From: Dehalococcoidia bacterium
GTDB taxonomy: Bacteria > Chloroflexota > Dehalococcoidia > Lucifugimonadales > UBA3495
DNA length: 34,883 nucleotides
Direction of reading: 5' to 3'
NCBI GenBank assembly: GCA_022825745.1
Contig: JAJDWF010000049.1
Location: forward strand, 1-34,883
Shown: positions 24,235-31,424 of the stretch, piece after piece
How positions within the stretch are numbered: the stretch's first letter is position 1
How the letters are laid out: each line of letters opens with the position of its first letter
Notes under the pieces: model-generated
The model's input: only the letters and a program-made list of their open reading frames with translations
Told to the model about the DNA's origin: nothing
Database searches by the model: none
Translations under genes and position numbers: made by a program

Positions 24235-24567
24235 ATGAGCAAGTATTTTCTGGAGCCGGACGGCCGCGGCTACAAAGAGTTGGCCGAGGGCGCGCGCACC
24301 CGGACCTTCTGGGGGGCGCAGATGCTTTTCTCCCTGGTGGAGGTGGAGGCCGGCGCCCTGGTGCCGCTGCACACCCACCCGCATGAGCAGGGCGGCATTA
24401 TCGTGGAGGGCGAGTTGGAAATGGGTATCGGCGGCGAGGTGAAGGTGCTCAAGCCAGGCGATATGTACATCATTCCCGGCGACGTGGAGCACTATGCCAG
24501 GGGGCAGGACACCAAAGCCGTCGCGCTGGACATATTCAGCCCGGTGCGCGAGGAGTTCAAATACTAG
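24235..24567 (+). CDS. Small cupin-domain protein
   Basis: A 110-residue single cupin. Motif 1 is PLHTHPHEQGGIIVEGELEMG with two His, a third His/Glu pair and Gly; motif 2 is PGDMYIIPGDVEHYA with the last metal His. A divalent metal site is therefore likely. Such minimal cupins bind or modify small molecules, or sense them; the substrate is unknown. The ATG at 24235 follows the second copy of a repeated ribosome-binding segment. Its TAG overlaps the TAG of the convergent hemD gene in a shared CTAG. Confidence 0.88.
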   Translation: MSKYFLEPDGRGYKELAEGARTRTFWGAQMLFSLVEVEAGALVPLHTHPHEQGGIIVEGELEMGIGGEVKVLKPGDMYIIPGDVEHYARGQDTKAVALDIFSPVREEFKY

Positions 24568-25388
24568 GATTGGCCGTCGAAGTAGTCGGCTACGGCCATG
24601 ACCAGGTTGCCCATGTGGGGGTGGTCGGGCTCAACGTCCACCCCGATGCCGCACTCTTCCAGCTTGCGGGTACAGACGGGGCCGACCGAGGCGACGGCAA
24701 CGGGGCCGGCCAGGCTGTTCCTGAGGGACTCTTCCCGGCCCGCCTGGGCGGCGATGTCCAGCAGGTTGGGCACCTGGGGCCGGCTGGTGAACGCCAAAGC
24801 ATCCACCTCGCCACGTTCCATGCGATCAATGAGGTTCAGCACCGGGGCGGTGTCGTCGGGGAGGCCCCAGTCGTACAGGGTGAGTTCCTGATAGTTCGCG
24901 CCCTGTTGGCGGAGGTAGGTGGGTAGCTCGGAGTCGGGGCCGCCGTAACGCTGGAAAATTATCCGCTTGTCGCTGAGGTCCAGCCCGGCCATGGCAGCGG
25001 TCAGGTCCGAGGAAGTGTAGGGTTCGGGAGGCATGATGGCGATGGGGATTTTGTGGCGTCGCAGTATGCGTCCCGGCTTGGGGCTGCGGGCTACTACCGT
25101 GATTTCGCGCAGCGCGTCCTCAAACTCCGAAAGGCGCCCCATGGAGTCGGCAATGCCCATCATGGCGTTGGCGCCGACGCCGGTCAGGAAGATGGCGGTG
25201 TCAACACGGCCCGCGCAAACGTCGGTGATGGCCTGCTGAACTTCCGGGCTATCCTTGAGGTAGTGTTCCTGCAGGACGGGCGCGCCACAGGGCACGCCGC
25301 CATGCCGGCGAATGAGGCTGGCCATTTCGTCGGGCATTCGAGCCTCGACGAAGGCCAGCACTCTGCCGTTCAGAGATGCCGAAGCCAT
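24564..25388 (-). CDS. hemD: Uroporphyrinogen-III synthase
   Basis: A 274-residue HemD-like protein that closes hydroxymethylbilane to uroporphyrinogen III, the branch point to heme, siroheme and cobalamin. The family is poorly conserved; visible marks are the TAIFLTGVGANAMM segment (usual VVFTSxxAV), VVARSPKPGRILRRHKI, the YTSSDLTAAM motif, and LAFTSRPQVPNLLD near the C-terminus. The ATG at 25388 has no strong Shine-Dalgarno. It lies 21 bp downstream of the siroheme-dependent reductase on the same strand, which fits supply of siroheme precursor. Its stop shares CTAG with the cupin stop. Confidence 0.87.
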   Translation of the reverse strand: MASASLNGRVLAFVEARMPDEMASLIRRHGGVPCGAPVLQEHYLKDSPEVQQAITDVCAGRVDTAIFLTGVGANAMMGIADSMGRLSEFEDALREITVVARSPKPGRILRRHKIPIAIMPPEPYTSSDLTAAMAGLDLSDKRIIFQRYGGPDSELPTYLRQQGANYQELTLYDWGLPDDTAPVLNLIDRMERGEVDALAFTSRPQVPNLLDIAAQAGREESLRNSLAGPVAVASVGPVCTRKLEECGIGVDVEPDHPHMGNLVMAVADYFDGQS

Positions 25389-25409
25389 TGCGTTACGGCG
25401 CTCGCGTGG

Positions 25410-27245
25410 CTAGACGGCGCACTCGCCTTCGCCGCGTTCCAGCACGTACTGGTTGGTGCGCTCCCAGTCGAAGTACATCTCGCCGCCGCCCTCGGCTTCG
25501 TGGCCGACTTCCTGGGCGCGGGCCGCCACTGAGGTCAACTCTTCCAGGCCCACGCGGTCCAGGAAGTCGTTGAACCGCTCGGAGTCGTCGCTGCGGTTGT
25601 CCTTGTAGTAGGAGACGATGTCTTTCAGAACGGACGGGACCAGCTTGGCGGGCACCTTGACCTTGGGGACGCGAGTGCCGATGCGCGAGTCCTCAACCTG
25701 GTTGTCGCCGTAGTTGCCGCCCAGGAACAGTTCGTAGGACGGTATCTGCTGGCCCTCAACGCCCTTGACCGCCGCGCCGTGGAAGCCGATGTTGGCGATG
25801 TGGTGCAGGCCGCAACCGTTGGGGCAGCCGCTCATCTTGATGCGGATGTCGCCGACGCCGGCGTCGTCGGCAAGGCCGTTCCAGTTTGACATTTCATCGC
25901 GGAGGGCTTTGGCCAACCCCATTGACGCGGTGATGCCCAATTTGCAACTGTCGGTTCCGGGGCAGGACACCACGTTGGTGATGTGGTTGTGGCCGGCTTC
26001 GGCAAGCTCCAATGCCCCCAACGCTTCCCAAACGTCATGCAGGTAGCCCGTGGGAACCCAGCGCAGGACGATATTCTGCTCCTGGGTGGTGCGGGCCTTG
26101 CCTCCCGTGTACTTGCGGACGATGTCGGCCAGGCCGTGGAACTGGGCCGGGTCCAGGTCGCCGCGCACGGTCTTGATGTGAATGACGTGGTAGCCTTCCT
26201 GACGCTGCGATTCCACGTTGGATTTGAGCCAGTGCTGGTATTCGGGGTTGGCGTCGTCGCCATTGGTCGAGGCGGGCTGCGCGGGCGGGTCTTCGCGCTG
26301 GATATCCTCGGCGGCCATCAGGGGCCGGAAGTCGATGGGGCCGATGTTGGCCAGTTCGGCATCGACCATGGTACGAAATTCGTCCAGGCCGATCTTGTCG
26401 ATCAACACCTTGAGGCGGGCCATCATGCGGTTCTTGCGGAGGATGTCAGCGTTGTTGAACACGGTCCACACTGCCAGGGCCACGCGGAGGTAGTCGTCCT
26501 CGGACACCCATTCGTAGAGGGGCTTGGCCAGCCGGGGCATGATGGACGTTCCGCCGCCGCAATAGACCTTGAAGCCCTTGCGCTGCTCGCCGTCCACTTC
26601 CTGGTACTGAGAAACGAACGTGAGGTCCTGGATCGCCGCCGCCACTTCGTCCCGCTGGTCGTTGCCGGTGAACGCCGACTTGAACTTGCGGGGGAAATTC
26701 TGGGTGATGGGGTGGCGGACGCCGAAGCGGACGTATGCGGTCAGGTAGGGCGTGGGGTCAAACACCTCCTCAGGGCTGACGCCGGCGGTGGCGGGGCCGA
26801 CCACGTTGCGAACGGTGTTGCCGCACGCCTCGCGGGTGGAGAGGCCCACCCGGCCCAGTTCGCGCAGCACCTCGGAGGTCTGCTCCAGCGGGATGTGGTG
26901 CAGCTGGATGTTTTCGCGGGTGGTGATGTGCCCCTTCTTCAAGGGAGCGTATTTTTCGGTGATTTCCCCGAAGCAGTCGAGCATATCCGCGGAGATGATG
27001 CCGCCGGGCAGCTTGACCCGGATCATCTGCACGTCGGCCTGTCGCTGGCCGTACACGCCCTGTCGCAGGCGGAACGGGGTGAAGACCGTGTTGTCCAGGT
27101 CGCCGGTGCGGAAGCGATCGACCTCAGCGTCGAAACGCTGGATTTCATCCTCCATGAACGGGATGATGGCGCCGGCGTCCTCCGCCAGCTTGAGGCTGGA
27201 CGCGTGGATGTCTTCCAGGCTGGGGGATTGAGCTTGGGTGGTCAA
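25410..27245 (-). CDS. Siroheme/[4Fe-4S] nitrite/sulfite reductase, probably assimilatory sulfite reductase
   Basis: A 611-residue ferredoxin-type nitrite/sulfite reductase that makes a six-electron reduction of sulfite to sulfide or nitrite to ammonia. The ferredoxin-like half-domains and siroheme-binding TTRENIQLHHIP (109-120) and CGNTVRNVVGP (141-151) are clear. The cluster/siroheme ligands are Cys428, Cys434, Cys474 and Cys478 (C-x5-C-x39-C-x3-C). Motifs alone do not separate Sir from NirA. The cysteine-rich leader ORF upstream and the hemD neighbour favour sulfite and cysteine synthesis. The TTG at 27245 is chosen because AGGAGG is 5 nt upstream; the frame is open for 28 more codons, but those lie in the terminator hairpin of the leader. 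Confidence 0.9.
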   Translation of the reverse strand: MTTQAQSPSLEDIHASSLKLAEDAGAIIPFMEDEIQRFDAEVDRFRTGDLDNTVFTPFRLRQGVYGQRQADVQMIRVKLPGGIISADMLDCFGEITEKYAPLKKGHITTRENIQLHHIPLEQTSEVLRELGRVGLSTREACGNTVRNVVGPATAGVSPEEVFDPTPYLTAYVRFGVRHPITQNFPRKFKSAFTGNDQRDEVAAAIQDLTFVSQYQEVDGEQRKGFKVYCGGGTSIMPRLAKPLYEWVSEDDYLRVALAVWTVFNNADILRKNRMMARLKVLIDKIGLDEFRTMVDAELANIGPIDFRPLMAAEDIQREDPPAQPASTNGDDANPEYQHWLKSNVESQRQEGYHVIHIKTVRGDLDPAQFHGLADIVRKYTGGKARTTQEQNIVLRWVPTGYLHDVWEALGALELAEAGHNHITNVVSCPGTDSCKLGITASMGLAKALRDEMSNWNGLADDAGVGDIRIKMSGCPNGCGLHHIANIGFHGAAVKGVEGQQIPSYELFLGGNYGDNQVEDSRIGTRVPKVKVPAKLVPSVLKDIVSYYKDNRSDDSERFNDFLDRVGLEELTSVAARAQEVGHEAEGGGEMYFDWERTNQYVLERGEGECAV

Positions 27246-27246
27246 G

Positions 27247-27268
27247 GTGTCCTCCTCGGTTGTGACAC
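27247..27268 (-). promoter_or_regulatory. Small hairpin around the reductase Shine-Dalgarno
   Basis: On the minus strand GTGTC (27268-27264) pairs with GACAC (27251-27247), placing most of the AGGAGG in the loop and its last base in the stem. It could lower translation when formed. Five base pairs make it weak on its own. Confidence 0.3.
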
Positions 27269-27303
27269 AAAAAAACCACCGCGCCAAATGGCAAAAGCGG
27301 TGG
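27269..27303 (-). terminator. Intrinsic terminator inside the reductase leader (attenuator)
   Basis: On the minus strand CCACCGC (27303-27297) pairs with GCGGTGG (27282-27276); the interior holds GCC-ATTT-GGC as a further 3-bp helix. Seven T follow at 27275-27269. It lies about 100 nt after the promoter and before the Shine-Dalgarno, so it would stop transcription before the gene. An upstream segment, TGGGGGC (27350-27344), can instead pair with GCTCCCA (27307-27301), which overlaps the 5' arm, giving an antiterminator with seven pairs including one G.U. Confidence 0.75.
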
Positions 27304-27330
27304 GAGCGGGCGGCGCCTGTACGGGTCAAG

Positions 27331-27405
27331 TTAGGGTATTCCTGCCCCCAATGTGCGCGGACAAGAACAAGTGCAGACGGCGACGTTTTTGCAATTTCTT
27401 TGCAT
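27331..27405 (-). CDS. Cysteine-rich leader peptide, near-leaderless
   Basis: A 24-codon ORF, ATG at 27405-27403 and TAA at 27333-27331. Cys codons are at positions 5, 11, 13 and 15, the last three as Cys-Thr-Cys-Ser-Cys. The predicted transcription start (about 27407) is 2 nt before the ATG, so the ORF has essentially no 5' leader and no Shine-Dalgarno. It ends 28 nt before the terminator stem. Placement matches known cysteine attenuators of actinobacterial sulfur genes, in which slow decoding of Cys codons relieves termination. The peptide itself probably has no function. It is too short for usual gene callers. The role is inferred from arrangement. Confidence 0.7.
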   Translation of the reverse strand: MQRNCKNVAVCTCSCPRTLGAGIP

Positions 27406-27413
27406 TTGCGAAA

Positions 27414-27442
27414 ACTATACTGCCGGGGTCGGGAATTGTCAA
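27414..27442 (-). promoter_or_regulatory. Near-consensus sigma70-type promoter of the reductase leader
   Basis: On the minus strand TTGACA (27442-27437) is followed by a 17-nt spacer and TATAGT (27419-27414). This is the best promoter in the window. It lies just after the phoU stop codon, so the reductase gene is separate from the pst operon. Confidence 0.8.
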
Positions 27443-27467
27443 CGGTGGCGGGGGCAATTTTCCCGGA

Positions 27468-28142
27468 CTAGCGGAGGGAACGGTTTTCGGGGCGATTGCC
27501 CACGGTATTGCCGGTGACCAGCCATAGAACGCGCTCGCCGATGTTGGTGGCCCGGTCGGCGATGCGCTCCAGGTTGTGGGCGACCCACAGCAAGTAGGTG
27601 GCGCGCTCGATGGTCCTGGGGTCGGAGAGCATGTAGGTCAGCAATTCGCGGTAGATCTGGTTGTACAGGTCGTCGATGGCATCGTCATCGGCGCATACCT
27701 TGCGGGCCAGCCATTCGTCCCGGCTGGTGTAGGCCAGCAAGCTCTCGTCAAGCATCTTCAAGGCGAGTTCCGCCATTCTGGGAATATCAATCAGGGGCTT
27801 GACCAGGGGCTGATCGCCGATGCGGATGCAGATTTTTGCGATGCCCTCGGCGTAGTCCCCCATGCGCTCCAGCTCGGCGGCGATGTGGACGGCGCACAAC
27901 ACGGCCCTCAAGTCGGTGGCGGCCGGCTGCTGGGTGGCCAACAGGGCTACGCACTTGCTTTCGAGGCCGTCCTGCAGGCGGTCGATCTCATCGTCGGCGA
28001 CGATGATTTGCTGGGCCAGATCGACGTTCTGGGTTTCGAGCGCGCTGAGGGCCGACTGGGTGGCGGATTCGACCAGGCTGCCCATTTCGGCCAGGTCGGT
28101 TTGCAGGTCAGCCAAATCGCGGTCGTAGTCGGAGCGTAGCAT
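27468..28142 (-). CDS. phoU: Phosphate-transport regulatory protein PhoU
   Basis: A 224-residue PhoU made of two three-helix repeats. Family motifs are the LVESATQSALSAL region of the first helix, DRLQDGLESKCVALLATQQPAA, the metal-binding RVLCAVHIAAELERMGDYAEGIAK equivalent (residues about 79-103) and its second-half copy ending in HNLERIADRATNIGE. PhoU links the Pst transporter to the PhoR-PhoB system and represses phosphate-starvation genes when phosphate is plentiful. The ATG at 28142 has GGAGG upstream. It is the last gene of the pst operon, 54 bp after pstB. Confidence 0.96.
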   Translation of the reverse strand: MLRSDYDRDLADLQTDLAEMGSLVESATQSALSALETQNVDLAQQIIVADDEIDRLQDGLESKCVALLATQQPAATDLRAVLCAVHIAAELERMGDYAEGIAKICIRIGDQPLVKPLIDIPRMAELALKMLDESLLAYTSRDEWLARKVCADDDAIDDLYNQIYRELLTYMLSDPRTIERATYLLWVAHNLERIADRATNIGERVLWLVTGNTVGNRPENRSLR

Positions 28143-28196
28143 TTCGGCGCCTCCGGGTGGTTCCTGCGGTGTGTCGGCCGGATCCCTGGTGCGGGG

Positions 28197-28982
28197 CTAG
28201 CCGAACCGACCGGTGATGTATGCTTCGGTGCGTTCGTCGGTGGGATTGGTGAACAGGGTGCGGGTGTCGCCGAACTCGATGAGATGGGCGACGCGGTTCT
28301 CGTCGGGCATCAGGAACGCGGTCTTGTCGGAGACGCGACCGGCCTGCTGCATGTTGTGGGTCACGATGACGATGCTGTAGCGCTTTTTCAACTCCTGCAT
28401 CAGTTCTTCGATGGCGAGGGTGGCGATAGGGTCCAGTGCCGAACAGGGTTCGTCCATGAGGATGACGCTGGGTTCCACGGCCAGCGCGCGGGCGATGCAC
28501 AGGCGCTGCTGCTGGCCGCCGGATAGAGCCAGGGCCGACTCCTTGAGGCGATCCTTGACCTCGTCCCACAGCGCCGCGCCCTGGAGGGACTGCTCAACAA
28601 TGTCGTCCATGCTGCCGGTGAACCCGTTGATCTTAGGCCCAAAGGCGACGTTTTCGTAGATTGACTTGGGGAAGGGGTTGGGGCGCTGGAATACCATTCC
28701 GATGCGGTATCGAATCTGGGTGGGATCGGAATCGGGCGCGTAGAGGTTGAAATCGCCGAACCACATTTCGCCTTCCATGCGGAAGATTTCGATGAGGTCG
28801 TTCATGCGGTTGATGCAGCGGAGCAGCGTGCTTTTGCCGGCGCCGCTGGGACCGATGATGGCGGTGATTTCGTTTTCCGGCATGTCCATCGTCACGTCTT
28901 CGACGACCTTGTTGGAGCCGTAATAGACCCCCACGTCGATGGCCCGGATAGCGGGACGGGTTGCAACTGCGCTTGCAGCCAT
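28197..28982 (-). CDS. pstB: Phosphate ABC transporter ATP-binding protein
   Basis: A 261-residue ABC ATPase that powers phosphate import through PstCA. Walker A is GPSGAGKST (Lys50), the Q-loop is [20 protein letters not shown] (characteristic of PstB), the signature is LSGGQQQRL, Walker B is [13 protein letters not shown], and the switch histidine is in VTHNMQQ. All catalytic residues are intact. The start at 28982 lies 6 bp after the pstA stop. Length is standard for the family. Confidence 0.97.
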   Translation of the reverse strand: MAASAVATRPAIRAIDVGVYYGSNKVVEDVTMDMPENEITAIIGPSGAGKSTLLRCINRMNDLIEIFRMEGEMWFGDFNLYAPDSDPTQIRYRIGMVFQRPNPFPKSIYENVAFGPKINGFTGSMDDIVEQSLQGAALWDEVKDRLKESALALSGGQQQRLCIARALAVEPSVILMDEPCSALDPIATLAIEELMQELKKRYSIVIVTHNMQQAGRVSDKTAFLMPDENRVAHLIEFGDTRTLFTNPTDERTEAYITGRFG

Positions 28983-28988
28983 GGCGGA

Positions 28989-29891
28989 CTACCCCCGTTG
29001 GTTCTTTTGCAGTCGGTTGCGCAGGAAGATGGCAAAGGCGTTCATGCCGAGCAGCATGATGAGCAGCACGATGATGCCGGCGGCGGCCAGTTGGTGGAAC
29101 TCCTCCTGCGGTTTGGAAATCCACACGTAGATCTGGATGGGAAGCACGGTGAAACGGTCGAGCGGATGGGCCGGCGCGAAGGACACGAAGGACAGGGCGC
29201 CCATGATGACCAGCGGCGCGGCCTCGCCCATGGCGCGACTTACCGCCAGGATGATTCCAGTGAGGATGCCGGGCATGGCCTGGGGCAACACCAGCCGCCA
29301 GATGACCTGCCACCGGGTAGCGCCCAAGGCGTAGCCGCCCTCGCGGATGGACGACGGGACGGCGCGGATGGCCTCCTGGGACGACACGATCACCACCGGC
29401 ATAATCAGCAGGGCCAGGGTGAGGCCGGCGGCCAGGGTGCTCTTGCCGAGGGCGAACAGGGCCACGAAGATGCTGAGGCCGAGGATGCCGTACACGATGG
29501 ACGGGACGGCGGCCAGGTTCTGGATGTTGGTCTGGATCAACTCGGCGATGCGGCTGCCGCCGGAGTACTCCTCAAGATAGACCGCCGCCGAAACGCCAAC
29601 GGTGAACGAGACGAATACGCAGATGGCCATTACCCAGAGAGTGCCGATGATGGCGGGGAAAAGGCCCGACTTGATGGCCTTGCTGGACGGGCCTTCGGTG
29701 AACAGCGTGCTCAACGAGGTGCCTTCCAGGTTGTACCAGTGGAGCGCCTCGGAAATCACGCTGTAGAGCAGCGCGACCAGCATGATGAGGGCGATGACGA
29801 CGGCGGCGACGCAGAGGGCGTAGAACATCCTGGCCCTGCGCCTCCGGGCCGCAAGCCGGCGGTTGTAGTCCTGTTCAAGTACGACGGCCAT
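28989..29891 (-). CDS. pstA: Phosphate ABC transporter permease PstA
   Basis: A 300-residue inner-membrane permease. A basic N-terminus (RRLAARRRRARM) precedes six hydrophobic segments. The EAA loop that contacts PstB is EAIRAVPSSIREGGYALGAT. The periplasmic region and the last helix (IVLLIMLLGMNAFAIFLRNRLQ) match the family. Its ATG shares a base with the pstC TAA, which ties their translation. Size is normal for PstA. Confidence 0.96.
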   Translation of the reverse strand: MAVVLEQDYNRRLAARRRRARMFYALCVAAVVIALIMLVALLYSVISEALHWYNLEGTSLSTLFTEGPSSKAIKSGLFPAIIGTLWVMAICVFVSFTVGVSAAVYLEEYSGGSRIAELIQTNIQNLAAVPSIVYGILGLSIFVALFALGKSTLAAGLTLALLIMPVVIVSSQEAIRAVPSSIREGGYALGATRWQVIWRLVLPQAMPGILTGIILAVSRAMGEAAPLVIMGALSFVSFAPAHPLDRFTVLPIQIYVWISKPQEEFHQLAAAGIIVLLIMLLGMNAFAIFLRNRLQKNQRG

Positions 29892-31288
29892 TATTCGTAC
29901 ACCTCACGGAACCGGGCGACGAGGAACTGGCTGAGCAGGTTCATCAACAGGGTGATGACGAACAGGGTGATGCCGACGGCGAACAGGGCCTGGAACTGGG
30001 CGGTGCCCGGAATGGCGTTGTCGCTGAAGTTGGTGGTGGCCATGAAGCCGGTCATGGTGTTGACCGGGTCGAGAGGGTTGAAGGTGAGTTTTTCGTTCTG
30101 GCCGGCGGCGATGAAGACGATCATCGTCTCGCCGACGGCGCGGGACATGCCCAGGATGAAGGCGGCGACGATGCCGGACAGGGCAGCGGGAACCACCACC
30201 TTGGTGGCGACTTCCACCTTGGTCGCGCCGAGAGCGTACGCCCCCTCACGCAGGGAGATGGGAACGGCCCGCATGGCGTCCTCGCTGAGGCTGGAGACCA
30301 TGGGGACAATCATGACGCCCATCACGATGGCGGCGGACAGGGCGTTGAAGATGCCGACGTCGTCGCTGACGGTGCGGAGCAGCGGGGTGATGAAGAAGAG
30401 GGCAAAGAACCCGTACACCACGGTAGGTACGCCGGCCAGGACTTCAAGTATCGGCTTGGTGATGGCGCGCAGCCTGGGGTGAGCATATTCGCTGAGGAAG
30501 ATGGCGCTCAGTAGGCCCAGGGGCACGGCGACCAGCATGGCCAGCACGGCGATCATCATGGTGCCGACGAGGAGGGGCCAGATTCCGTAGGACCGAGGCA
30601 CCAGCAGGGTGCGCCACTTGGTGTCGGTGAGGTACCGGTACCAGCGGACCTTTTCGGGGACCTGGAAGGACCCGGTTTCCAGCGCGACTCCCTTGCCCAC
30701 GCCGGCGACCGCAGCCACCGAGACCTTGTAGGAACGGCCGAGGCCGGCGTCGGATATGACGCACGAGGTGCGCTCGGCGGGGAGATTGGCGCAGTCGCTC
30801 AGGTCCAGGCCAAGGTTGGGAGTGATGGCTACGTCGTAAGAGGCGGGGGCCTGGCCGACGGTTGGCGCATCCCAGTTGACGAAAATCAGGGCATCGGTGG
30901 TTGAGCGCACGGATACCCTGGACACGACGCCGGGGGCCAGGTTGGCAGGGGCCGAATCGGCAGCGGCGAGTCCGGCCGCTTCGCCGGTTACCTCCAGCTC
31001 GCTGTGTTTTTCCTGGTAGAAGTCGGAAGTGAAGAACTGGACGCCCTCGTAGAGCAGGACGGAGACGATGCCGACGGTAGTCAGGACGGAAACGGTCGCC
31101 AAAAGAAAAAGCACCCACTTGACGATACGTTCAAGTAGGTACTTGCTGCCGCTGGCGGATAGCGGTTTTTCGACAACCGGGGTTTTGGTCACTCCCGGTT
31201 TCGCGCGCATAATTTTATCGAAGAGCAAAACGGGCCGCCTTCCAACGTGGCGAGGGCTATTTTCGGGGTCGGGTTCGATTCCAGCCAC
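29891..31288 (-). CDS. pstC: Phosphate ABC transporter permease PstC with a large extracytoplasmic insertion
   Basis: A 465-residue PstC, about 145 longer than E. coli PstC (319). The first membrane helix is at 56-80. Residues about 100-215 form an inserted soluble domain on the external side, then five helices follow from 236 with the EAA loop in EDAMRAVPISLREGAYALGAT. Within the insertion, 114-210 has a fibronectin type III-like pattern (FVNWDAP, SYDVAI, GRSYKVSVAAV) and two cysteines (166 and 176) that could form a disulfide. The GTG at 31288 has no Shine-Dalgarno; an ATG at 31210 would remove 26 residues from the cytoplasmic start. No pstS is present in the window. Confidence 0.92.
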   Translation of the reverse strand: MAGIEPDPENSPRHVGRRPVLLFDKIMRAKPGVTKTPVVEKPLSASGSKYLLERIVKWVLFLLATVSVLTTVGIVSVLLYEGVQFFTSDFYQEKHSELEVTGEAAGLAAADSAPANLAPGVVSRVSVRSTTDALIFVNWDAPTVGQAPASYDVAITPNLGLDLSDCANLPAERTSCVISDAGLGRSYKVSVAAVAGVGKGVALETGSFQVPEKVRWYRYLTDTKWRTLLVPRSYGIWPLLVGTMMIAVLAMLVAVPLGLLSAIFLSEYAHPRLRAITKPILEVLAGVPTVVYGFFALFFITPLLRTVSDDVGIFNALSAAIVMGVMIVPMVSSLSEDAMRAVPISLREGAYALGATKVEVATKVVVPAALSGIVAAFILGMSRAVGETMIVFIAAGQNEKLTFNPLDPVNTMTGFMATTNFSDNAIPGTAQFQALFAVGITLFVITLLMNLLSQFLVARFREVYE

Positions 31289-31308
31289 TGCGTATGCCGT
31301 TTGACAAT

Positions 31309-31316
31309 ACTATAAT
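31309..31316. promoter_or_regulatory. Overlapping -10 elements between pstC and the LLM gene
   Basis: TATAAT is read on the plus strand (31311-31316), and TATAGT on the minus strand (31314-31309). Neither has a good -35 at 16-18 bp. The minus element would start pstC mRNA near 31302, about 14 nt before the GTG. I saw no clear Pho box. Confidence 0.4.
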
Positions 31317-31424
31317 AAGCCGGCCGGTTGGTTTCGGCAACCTGCAAGTTTCAAATAAACCAGATAGCGACGCCGGATAATTGCCGTCGCCCGACGGCGC
31401 ATCCGGGGCGAACAGGGGTAAGAA

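Noticed and set aside
24207..24386. Alternative frame starting between the two cupin ribosome-binding repeats
   Set aside because: It is out of frame with the cupin and codes for nothing recognisable.
27246..27329. 28-codon N-terminal extension of the siroheme reductase
   Set aside because: It reads through the terminator hairpin and T tract and lacks a ribosome-binding site.
25983..27527. Long plus-strand open frame (514 codons) opposite the reductase gene
   Set aside because: It is antisense to conserved codons and crosses the leader and promoter; composition is that of a shadow frame.
31301..31316. TTGACA followed by TATAAT upstream of the LLM gene
   Set aside because: The hexamers are only 4 bp apart, so they cannot be the -35 and -10 of one promoter.
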